A DNA stretch of 64,000 bases from Pampus argenteus (lineage: Eukaryota > Chordata > Actinopteri > Scombriformes > Stromateidae). Shown in pieces: positions 39,301 to 51,300 of this stretch; positions within the stretch are counted from its first letter, which is position 1; the number at the start of each line of letters is the position of its first letter. Where the stretch lies: the NCBI GenBank assembly GCA_036937835.1, contig CM072863.1, positions 13,938,001 through 14,002,000 on the forward strand, read 5' to 3'. A program made the translations under genes and the position numbers. The notes under the pieces are model-generated. The model had not been told where the DNA came from. It worked only from the letters and a program-made list of their open reading frames with translations, and did no database searches.

Positions 39301-42300
39301 TTTTCGGCATACTGAAATGCTATCTCGTCAAATGTCAAATACATCATGCTTGACTTAACCACCACAGACTGCGTGGGTTGTAGCTGGTGACTGGCTGGAA
39401 GCAAAACAATACAAATAATATTTTCTCTCTAGATCTGGGTACAAAAAGGATCAAATGCAGATATCGTTTGACTGGAGAAGTTTTGATAGTACTTAGTACT
39501 GGGTTATTTCAGTCAATACCAATACCCAGCCCTAGTCTGTACTGTACAATAATATCTACATATTATTTAGACTGCTAGAAAAGCTGTATGATAACAACTC
39601 CTTCCTTGTTATTCCTGTTTGCATCCCTTACTGTAAAGTGTTTTGTCAGTGCTGAAAGGGCTTTTGATGGAGGGTGTCTTCCTCATGAAAATCAACAAAC
39701 TCTAGTCATTAGATTTGCAAAAACTACATCTCCACTGTATTACTGTAGAATATATTAAAGTAATGCCAGCTATGCTGTTTAGATTCTCAGGGATCAGCAT
39801 TTATGCATATTAAAGTGGTGAAATAGCAACTCATGGTATTTAAAAAAAAAAAAAAAAAAAAAAAGCGTTACTCAAGCAGTTGTAACTGCAACATGTTGCA
39901 TCACAGTGGGGTGTTGGTGCAATTGGTTTAAAGCCCCTTTTAAAAAGGCCTTCTCTTAGAAAAGGAACAGATTGGGTTCTTAGTGCTAATCCTCCGTGCA
40001 TGAAGAGATGGCAAACCATTAGGAGGGATATTTAGTTTGATTGTTGAAACTAGGTTACAGGGTACTTAATTATGGCTGTTTCTGCATGAAAAGTTGAAGT
40101 TGTGTGAATATGCACATTTGTATGTAATCATGCACTCTTGTTCATGTGCATGCATTGGTTTGTAAGCATAAATATTTACATGTAAAGTACAGATGCAGTA
40201 CGAGTTGAACATCTCAGGAAAGTGTCGTTTCTCACCATGTCACTTTGTAAATGGCTCAGTGTACTTTTTTCTCCACATAAAATGTGAAAAGTCAGAATGA
40301 TTCAGTTGATATTTGTAGTTCATATAGGTAGATGAGGTTATATTGATTAGGTTATATTGATTAGTTCAAAATAGTTACAGCTTATTCAGAATTGATCTGA
40401 CGTAGCAGAGGAGTTCACACCACTGCATTATATCTACTGTGATAATTTAGAGCTGACATTAATAAAAATTATTAAAAAAACTAGTTGAAGCACATATTCT
40501 GAGCCAGTAAGCTTTGCTCCATGGCAGCAAACAAACAAAAATGAGATAAACATCCCACTAGTGAGCAAACAAAGCAGATGGGAAGATGATCACAATGACA
40601 GCACTAACACGCTGATGTTAATCAGCTCAAAGTACAGATGATGTTGATGGGATTTTGTTTTGCAGAACCAAAGTATGCATTGTATTTAAACTGCAAAGAA
40701 CATTGACTAAAATAACAATCTCATAGAGAAAGAAGACAATAGGGGAGAAACATGCATGGATTTCTGAAAAGACCCTAACCTTTCTGATGCTTGTTTGTGA
40801 GTTTAGGTTTTTTTATTCAAGGCTGCTCTATGCAAGAGCACCAGCCAAATACTAAAATATACAGTAAATATAATATCAAGAAAAGGTTCTTCTCTACTCT
40901 CAATAGGGTCTCAAAAGAATTGTGCAACAGAAAACAAACACAATCTATAAAAACCTAAAAATAATGTGAGAGCATAGTGTATCAATTTTTCAGTTTACAC
41001 ACAATAAATCAGTGATTGTCTTTTTCTTTTGTTTGTCTCTTCTATGTGACCTCTGACCCAAACATCTGACCCTGACCTTTGATCCCTTTGAAGAGCATGC
41101 GTGCCGCTTCCTCTGACAACCTGATCACGATGGCGTTTAGCAATGCCGATGCCCAGTGTCATAACTCTGCACCCCTGCATGATGTGAAGCAGCAGCTCTG
41201 CCACTCTCAATCCATGATCCTGCCTGAGAATGGCAAGGTATTCACCCCCAGAGCACATACACACAAGATCATAAACTGTGTGTAAAGTATTCACAGACAC
41301 ACAGCGATAAGAGGAAATGCAGATGAACACGAACAAAGAGACACATTGCCTGGTACTCGTACATATGCACATACAGTACAGACAAATGAATGCAGTGGAT
41401 GATACCCACATTATGTCTTTCAGCTGGTCCAGCAGAGATCCAGAGATTACTCTTGCAAGGTGGCCAACATCGTCGTGGAGCCTCCGTCACCTCCTGAGAG
41501 CTCCCCAGACAGCGATGGCTGCACACCGGTGAGAAACCACTGCCTTTTATTTTGTGAATGAATATCAATAACCCACATTCAACTCCAATGATGTCAGTGT
41601 GAAAAAAAAGAGTAATCTGAGGATTACCTTGAGTAGCAGGTACAGTTCATGGAAAAACACACTGCAGCAGTTTTTTTGTCTTTCTCTGCTATCTTTGAAA
41701 ATTGTCTTTACCCCAGCTTTACCTTTTTTCTTCCCTCACTGTCTTTATATACTGTACTCATCACTCCATAGTTACTATAAATTCAGCTCTCTTAAACGGG
41801 GCCATACCGCAGTGGGAAATGTTAGAGCAGCTTACGTCCTGCTATTTTTTGAATGATGCAACAGTCAAGTTGAATGGGTTCGCTCAGGATGCAGTATATT
41901 ACACAGAGGAAAAGCCCTATAATTTGCTGTTAACATTTGTTCTTACGTACTTACTGTCCCAGCCATCCAATTTTGGATTACTCATCTTTGCAAAATTGTT
42001 GTAATTCAGCCACATTGGAGGGGTTTTTTAAGCATGAACTGGCTTTATAAGGTCACGCCACAGCATTTCAATAGGATTCAGGTCAGACTTTGACTAGGCC
42101 AAAAGTCCTGAACTGAGGCAAGTGAGGCCTGCAGTTCTTTGGATGTTGTGGGGTCTTTTGTGACCTGTTGAATGAGTCGTCGCTGCACTCTTGGGGTCTG
42201 TTTGGTCATGGGGCCATCCCTGGGAAGGTTCATCACTGTTCCATGTTTTTACCATTTGTGGATAACGGCTCTCACTGTGGTTCACTGAAGTCCCAAAGCT

Positions 42301-45300
42301 TTAAAAATGGCTTTATAACCTTTTCCAGACTAATAGATCTTAAATACTTTCTTTCTCATTTGTTCCTGAATTTCTTTAGATCTTGGTGTTAGTGGTCTTG
42401 AGGATGTTTTGGTCCTATTTAAGTGATTTCTTGATTGAGAACAGGTATAGCAGTAATCAGGCCTGGGTATGGATAGAGAAATTGAACTCATACTAATAAA
42501 CCACAATTAAGGTGTGTTTGTAACAGGGGGACCAGGGGGCATCTTTTCACACAGGGCCATGTAAATTTGGATTTCACATAATAATAATAATAAAAACCTT
42601 AATTTAAAAAACTGCTTTTTGTGTTCACTTGTGTTATCTTTGACTAATATGTAAATTAGCTGGATAATCTAAAACATTTAAGGGCAAAAACATGCAAAAA
42701 ATAAGAAATTGGGGGAAGAGGGAAAACACTTTTTCACACCAGCAGATTTGAATGCTTCTTTTTAATGTGTTACCAGGAATTGGAGAAAGCCGGCCTCTTG
42801 AATAAGACAAAGATTGCAGAAGGAGGACGAAAACTGAGGTTAGATAATTAGATACCATTTCTTTTGTGTAAATACAGTGTTCAATACATATGATTTGTTG
42901 GGTTGAATCCAGTCTGAACACTATACATGTGTTTGTTGTGTTGCAGGAAAAACTGGAGCCCATCCTGGGTGGTGTTGGTTGGGAACAGTCTGGTTTTCTT
43001 CAAAGATCCTAAATCACAGACACCTTCCAGCTGGGTAAGATCTTAAACCCCATGTTTAATTATTTTAGTCCAGGTAATATACTGTACTTAGTACAGATAA
43101 ATACGTTTTCTTCCAGTCTAAAACTTAAAACATGAAGCATATCTTTCCTGATTACAAAATCTTTAGCCCCACATGGTGTGAGTCACAGGGTGGATTTCTC
43201 CTTTTTAGAATATGATAAAGACAGAAGAGTATTCACAAGTCAGTTGATTCTCGTCAATTGCACAAACAACAGTAGCTGCTGGATATTTATGTTGCTTGTT
43301 TCGGTCAGTCACTTTGTCTTCACTTTTGCAGTGAAATTACACTCACCAACACTTCAGTTCACAAAATAGGTCACAACCTAGGTCAAACCTGTCGCAGCTG
43401 TTTATGAGAATCCTTTCGAAGAAAGGTGGTGACCCGCAGATTCTGTGCAGGCATAAACACCAGACAGCAGGCCATTAATATAGACACATATGGGTCAATG
43501 CAGCCAGCTGAGCGTTGATAAAATGCAGAAAACATGCTTTTTTGTGTCAATCAAAAACAGAAACCAGGAAACAGTCGTCCTGAGAGCAGTATGGATTTAA
43601 GAGGAGCGCAGCTGCACTGGGCCAATGAGCTGTCCAGCAAGAAGAATGTCTTCAAGGTAACAAACAAGATAGAAAGTCAAGATATCCTTCGGATATTCTC
43701 CAAGGAGCTCACTCTGTAACATGAACTGCTCTGTTCAGACTTCAGTGACCCTTTTATCTTAATTGTTGCTTTGACCGGATCTACAGTGAGGACACCAGTA
43801 AATGGGAAGTGAGAGTGGGATTTTCTTTTGACACGGTCACCCTTTAGTGACAATCCCTGACATGTGTGGAACAGCAGCACATTGTTGAATCTCAAAAAAA
43901 AGAGGCTGAAAAAGGAACTTCCTGTGAAATGTGGCATATTAAGTGTAGGTGTAATGCTGTAAAGAATCGAGCTGGTTGAGACAGAAGTGTGAATAAATAA
44001 CAAAAGTATATACTATACCTGAGAGCTTTGGGGATAGTATCTGCACTTTGTCTGACAGCAGTTTTTTGATTTGTTATTATATGATGTGTGCATGCATTAA
44101 TACTGTACTGAAAATGTGTGTTTCAGCTGAGGACAGTGACAGGCAATGAGTTCCTGCTGCAGTCAGAGACGGAATCTGTGATCAACGAGTGGTACAAAAC
44201 CATCAAGAACGTCATCGACAGGCTGGTGAGTCATTCAGCAAAGTACTTCACCACTTTTCTGTTGGTGGCTAATATGGTTTTATATTCTTCACCATCTCCA
44301 ACGGTTATCTACGTAGCTCTCATATTCTGAACTCCCTCCTATCTATTTTTTGTTGTTTGTTTTCACCTTTTAAATTTCCTTTTGTACACATTTGTGTTTT
44401 GAATGTCTCAATGCTCAATTTAAAATTTAATGTATTTTATGCCTTATTCAGAGCAATATAAGTAAACCTGGCGTGCTAACAGGATACATACTCTTTGTGA
44501 CAGGATATTAAAGATTGATTTAAATTTAAAAAGTATTTCTCTATAATATTAAATATTCATTATTAATTCATTATTAAGTAAGAAACAATAGAATTAGAAA
44601 AATCAAAACTATACTATATAGCTGTTCTTGTGTGATGAAATATATACAATTACATCATATAAAGTAAAAGTATAATATTCATTAATGATGCTGAAAATAT
44701 GACAAGCAAGCTCTTGTTTCCCCATGTCTGTTGAATATGTAAATAAGCAGCAATTCGCTAACACAACAACAATATGATAAATGTTGTGTTTATAGGTTGT
44801 TCTTCTTCCTTTTCAAGTGGCCAGAAACATGAATATCAGTCAAATTAATTTTATTCTGCAACAATCCAGCATCAGGTTCTAAACTAAAGCAATCACTTCA
44901 TGTCCTGGACCAATTGCCAATGTGTAAACGTGTCAGCACATAGTATAATGTTTCTATTTGATGCAATTAACACTGAGCACAATTTCACTGTCCCTGCCTG
45001 CCAGGACCGTGAAAACCCATTAGACAATGTCCTTCTGTACTCTCTGAGGAGAGCGGGCAGTGTGGAGATGCTGGAGCACAGTGCAGACGAGGATGAGAGG
45101 AGAACGTCCCGTAAGTTTCGCCACATAACATACTCCCTCAAACTTCATGTGTTCCTTCTTTCACACAACCAACCATCCCTGCCCTCCACTTCAGTTTACT
45201 CACTGCCAGTCAGTCTATCATCATCACTCTTTTCTCTAAACTTCCATACAGGATTCTTACATCCCTCCATCTTGTCCTCCATTCTCTCCTCCATCCAGCC

Positions 45301-48300
45301 CACTTATATTTTCACGCAGCCACCGTGGCAAATAATCCCCCCGTCAGTCCTGTCTCATCTCCGCCGCCGTCCGGCCCTTCCGCTTTTCATCCTTACCACA
45401 GTCCCCTCTCATCTGCTCTCTTGCCCTGCACTGACCTCCTCCTCTTCTTCCTTCTCTTCATCCTCCTTTCCCCCCTCTGCAGTGCCTCGCTCGTCGTCCA
45501 ACCTGGAGAACACGGAGAAGAAGAGAGTGAAGACCCGGCTGAAGAAACTCATTCTAAAGAGACCTCCTCTGCAGGCTCTGCAGGAGAAAGGGCTTATAAA
45601 AGGTGACATTTCTTTTTGAAGCAAGTTTAAAACATTTGCATGTATGTTTCCTTCATTCAGCTGTATGAAGCAGTCAATAATAGAGGGTTCCTAGATGTTA
45701 CAAGATTGCACTTGTTTTAATCCCTTCAGTAGAGCTCAAAGACCTAAATAATCTATACTAAGAAGCTGTTTTGGTGGCTTGTGGTGGCCACTTTGTTGTT
45801 TTTTATACTTGAACTCTTGTATACATTTCTATAATATCTTACAGTATAATGGTATCATACACTGGGGTAAGACATATGGTTTTTTTCTTTCAATGATACA
45901 CTCGATAGAATATGCAGTACAGTGCATAAGTTGTGTTGTATCAAGGGTGAGCTTACATCTCTGCTGGAAACAGAGCCAAACACAGAGGCTTTCTACCATA
46001 GTAAATAGTAAACTGTATCACTAAATTAATGTAAACATGTTGTTCTTACATCATGTCTTAGAAGTGTGCAGCCAAAAAAACCTCTGACTTGAAAAGAGTC
46101 AGAGTTGTGTTTGTGTCCGTGTGTCATCACCCTTCAGATCAGGTGTTTGGCTGCTGTTTGGAGATGCTCTGTGAGAGAGAGAAGAGCACCGTCCCTCGCT
46201 TCGTCAGACTTTGCACTGAGGCTGTGGAGAAAAGAGGTACAGTCACGAGAAAAATACCCTTAATCCTGTTTTGAGCTTCAGTCACTTGAACAGCTGTTCT
46301 GGACCTACTGTTTGTTCAGCTCTGTGACATATATCATCAAACAGAAATTATGGGAAAGTGTTTGTGATTACCTGACAGAAAGCTGACTACAACGCACATA
46401 TACAGAGAAGAAGTTGTGACAGCTGCCAGCCAGAGCGAGATCTAAATGAGAGAAAATTGAGTTGTTTGGTAACTGTTTGGAAACAATGCTGCAAATAAAT
46501 ATTTGATACACATGAAAAATCTGTGCTTTGACCACATGCGTTTTAGAAACCTTGTTTTGATGAATAAAATATTTCTGGGAAGCAACAGTGCTCAGACTAT
46601 TTTTTAGACTTTTTTTTATTTAAGGCTGAGGCAGACAGAGAAACTTTCTGGACTAAGTAGCAAAACTTAAATGAAAAAAGGGAATTTGAACTGTAGCAGC
46701 AAAGAGAAAATAAAGAAAAAGGAACGCACACTGCAATGCAACATGTCTGTCTGAGACAGACTCTTTTATTACTCATCTTAAGGGCTTTTACATATTAAAT
46801 GATGTTGTGTTTTATAGTTTTTCCTTATACACATTAAGGCAATAAGGATAGAGGACTTCCATTATACAGATTAATCAACTCATTATATTCTTGATTAATC
46901 GATTAATTGTTTCTGGTCTATTGAAGGTCAGAAAATAGTGAAAAATGGAGTCCAAGACGACATCTTCATATTGCTTATTTTGTCGAACCAACGGTCCAAA
47001 CAATCATATCATAGGAGGAATAAGAAGACCAGCAAATATTTACAACTGAGAAGCTGGAACCAGTACATTTTTGTTTAGAAAACTATTTATCAATTGTTGA
47101 AATTGTTTTCATAAAATGTTCTGTCAAATAATAGATTGATTGTTTCAGCTCTAATACAGATTGTAAAACCCTCTGATACAAAACAACTGTAATAAACAAC
47201 AACAATGAGACAAGAGATAGTCAGCTAATAATCACTATTCTGGTTCATATTAAGACATCAGCCAGTAAGCAATACACATTAAACACAGTATACATTAAAT
47301 ATCAGGTACATGTCCAGAAAAAGTAGAAGCTTAATGTTATAACAGAACTGCGTCTCACACTCACACACTATGAAAAGTTAAGAGGAAGTTTAAAGCTATT
47401 CATAGGGGTCATGTGATCATTCAAAATGACAAATATTGTCAACTGTTTCTAAAGCTACAGTACTGTAGATGTGCTTTTTCTCTACTTTGTTGGCATGTCC
47501 TTGGGCACTAATGCAACAACAAAAACTAAATCACTGATATGCAGAAACTGTCACTGCCAGGACCAGAAAAATAAATGAAATCAGCTCAGATTTGCCCCCA
47601 ATTTAGCCCAGTTGAGTTTTTCATGAAATCTTGTTTTGATACTAACCTTCTTAAACCTTAAGAGACACACCGGCAGAGATCCTCTGATCTAACTAGTTTT
47701 GTGTGATATGTTGCAGGACTGGACACTGATGGCATCTACAGAGTATCAGGGAATCTGGCAGTGATTCAGAAACTACGCTACCTGGTGAACCACGGTGAGG
47801 ATGAAGGGGAGGAGGGGAAAACACATACATTTTATATTTTCCTATTTTTCAACCACTTCCAATCCAAATAAATATCATTTTATGCTGTTCTGATCTTTCT
47901 GATTATACTCGATTAAGATATCAGACATCTTACCTACATACACGCATTGTATACCTGCTTGAAACCTGTGATTGTCTTACTCCTACTACCATGTAATTGG
48001 ACGCTGAGGACTGAGTGACTGTTGGTTTTTACAGAGCGAGCGGTGACTACCGATGGCCGATACATGTTCCCAGCAAAGTTGGTACAAGGTAGATTCAGAC
48101 GGAGAAGGAAAACTGCTGCTTTCACGTGTTTAACTCTGCCTTTGTTTGTTTTGTGCGTTGTATGTTGCAAAATGTGAAAACCTCAGTCAAAACTCATACA
48201 CCCACATCCTGACACACAGAGATGAGCTGCAGCGCAGACATGTGCTGAACAGTTTGGTGGTTGTGTTACCATTTGCTTAATGTATGTGTGTCCCTTAGGC

Positions 48301-51300
48301 ATTCCTGCTTTAGGTTTTCTGATGTAATACCGCGCAGCAGGTTGTACAGCAGTCTTCTCACACAGCCCATGGCTTCCACCAAGTGGACGAAATGGAGAAC
48401 TGCTTTTGTGCTGTGAGATGCTAATCCTACAGCAATATCTTACTGACGAATGTTTCTCACCATAAGATACTTATTTGTAGTATAGTTATTGAACTTTTTG
48501 ATGTCAAATTAAAACTCTATTCTTTTTTCGTCGGTTCTTATGATTCAATGTAAGAAGCATTGGTCGGGCCCGGATTTTTTAGAAAACTGTGTGCTTTGTA
48601 CAAAAAAATGTGTGTGCTTTTTTGTTTTTTGTTTGCGCTTCTGTGTCCTCTCTCACTTTAAAAGACCCTCTCTATCGCCTTCCTGCAGCTACAAGCCTTC
48701 ACGTTACGCCTCGGCACTGACGTGGATTCGCAGCCTGTTCTGTTTATGTTCACTAAATGATGTTGAGACTGTAACTTCACTATTTTCTTGTCTTAATTCT
48801 CTTTGTCTCTCTTTTTCATATTGCCTTGCCTTTCGTACACTTTCTCTGACCCTGTCTGACTGAATTCCTCCACTTTCTTGCTCGTCCTCACCTCCTCCCT
48901 CACTGCTCCCTCTTCTCTGTTTCTCAGAGGAGAAGCTGAATTTGGACCAGAGCGAGTGGGAGGACATCCATGTCATCACAGGAGCTTTGAAACTTTTCTT
49001 TCGTGAGCTTCCAGAGCCCCTGGTGCCCTACGGCTTCTTCACCGACATTGTGGAGACAGTCAGTGAGTGACCAGCTTCAGTCCCATTCACAATGTTTTCT
49101 TCTCTCTTGCCGAGTGCATGAATGTCACTTCATACAGAGTAACAATGAGTGTGAATCAGTTTGGTAAAAGAGCTCCAGATTATTGCAGAATTTATATTCT
49201 AAGTTTGTAGGAAATAAAACACTTGATAAAAAGCATCTAATTGCCATTATATTTGATGTGAGATTTTGATGATGTGAGTTTTTTTAAATTTCATCTCATT
49301 TTATTTTTCTGATAATGTATTTTTATTTATGTTGAACTGTGGTCTTGATGAGTAAGGATCAGAGCAGACTTGGTTAGAGAATTTACTCCTCATCTCATGA
49401 AATTAAATCGAACGCAACTGGACTTGGTTATCTGTCTTTGAAGCTAGTCTTTGACTAGTCCCAGCCTAGTCAAGCTAGCATGAACTGATGAAGCCTCTCG
49501 GATGAGAGGTGAAACGTCTTCAATGACAAATAACCAAGTCCAGTTGCATTCGATTTAATTTCCTTAAGAATTGAGTCAAAATAATTCAAACTATTGATGA
49601 ATACAACAATATGTTTTTTCAATAATAACGGAGGACTAATTGTGCAGAGGTGACATTTGTTGACGGTGAGAAAATGTTTCCTTTAACTGTGTTCTTCATC
49701 TATAATATGAGGAACACAAAAGATATTCAGACAATTACTGTAAATCTTGCGTATTAAGAAAGAAAAAAAGATAATTGTAAATATGAATGCTCCATTTCTT
49801 ATCGATCCTTTACTTTTTTGCTTGATGTGATTAACTGAGTGATCAGCAGTTCGCTGTTCAAACCACAGCTGTGAGAGCTGATAATTGCGTGCTGTTGTAT
49901 CTGATTAGATCGTGAATGCTAATAGAGTACATGTGATGTCAGTAAGTGGATGTAAATGAGGTTATGGATGCTAATAAAGTACATGAAATGGGATGCAAAT
50001 GATGCCATTTATTGTAATCTGACAATTGTCTCTCGCTCTGTGTTTGTAGAGATGTCGGACTACATGGACAAAGTGGACCGTTTGAAGTGTCTGGTGCTCA
50101 ACATGCCTCCTCCAAACCATGACACATTACAGTTCATGTGTCGCCATCTCCGACGGTGAGAGGATGGGAATAAAACCACGTACAGAAATAGGCACATTTC
50201 ATAATGCTAAATATTCCTTCAGGACATTTTGGCACAAGGGAACGAACCAGATGGCCTTGTAGAAAAATAAAATCTCTTCCTCTTAACTTTTTAAGAATCT
50301 GACCACAAGAGGGGGTAGTTTTCTTGTTGTTCTCAGTAATTTTCTGTCAGGAATTCTTTGGCCACGGCTCTCAAAATATGCCAGTGCTGTCCCAGGATCA
50401 CACTGTTGTTAAGTTTGGGTCCCTGTGAAGATGAAAAGGCTGGAGGAAGATGAATGGTGTACAATGTTCTGTGAGCCAGTTCCTTTTACAGTACATAAAA
50501 TGTGTGTTTTTTACCGCCTATGGTTTTTCCTTCCACTCCAGGGGTGAGTGTTCGTGTTCTGAGGCCGATGTTTGTGCCAGGGTGTGGTGGGGCCCATGAA
50601 TTTGTCAACTCTGTGTCTTTCTCTCATTTTCTCTCCACTGTCATTCCTTTTCCCCCCTTGTTCTGTTTCTCGTTTATTATCTCCCTACTCGATTGCCCTT
50701 GTTCCCTCCTCACTTGCTGCCTTTGTTTCCTTACTTCCCCTCAATCTCTTCCTTCTCATCCTCCCCTTCCTCTTCCTCCCTGCTGCCACTTATTCCATTC
50801 CTCCTCCTTCCATCCCTCTCTCCTTTTTTTATCCCTCCCCCTTCCCTTGCTCTCCTCCTTGCCGCGAAGGTCCCATGGGAGCCTTGTGGTTCGTCTGCTG
50901 GAAGGCATACCAACACCACCGCCGCCACCACTGGAACCTCTCTCTTTCTCTCTCTTCGCCCTCTCCCTCGCTCCTTTTTTCCCTCTTCCCTCTACTCTCT
51001 TTCTCTTTTTCCCTCCTCTCTTTTTAATGTGGAAGTTTTGAGCAATTGCTGGCTGCTTCTGTGGCTTGGTGGGAATGGCATTTTTAGAAGAATGCCTCAT
51101 GCTGTGGCTTTAACCCATTCCTGAGTCCACCTCAATCACACACGCTCAAACACACCAAGATAGTGTAGGTAGATACTAGAGGTGGCATGCGCACACATCT
51201 AGATTGTACAGCAGATACATGGACATGAACATGTACGCAAAAACAAGATGTCACTGACAGCTGCTGTACGACATTTGTAAGAATAACAAAGGCGTCACAT

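Noticed and set aside
50502..51124. Three overlapping + strand open frames of 143-179 codons
   Set aside because: They come from the pyrimidine-rich tract; composition is Ser/Leu/Pro only, and the region lies inside an arhgap9 intron with no splice or family support.
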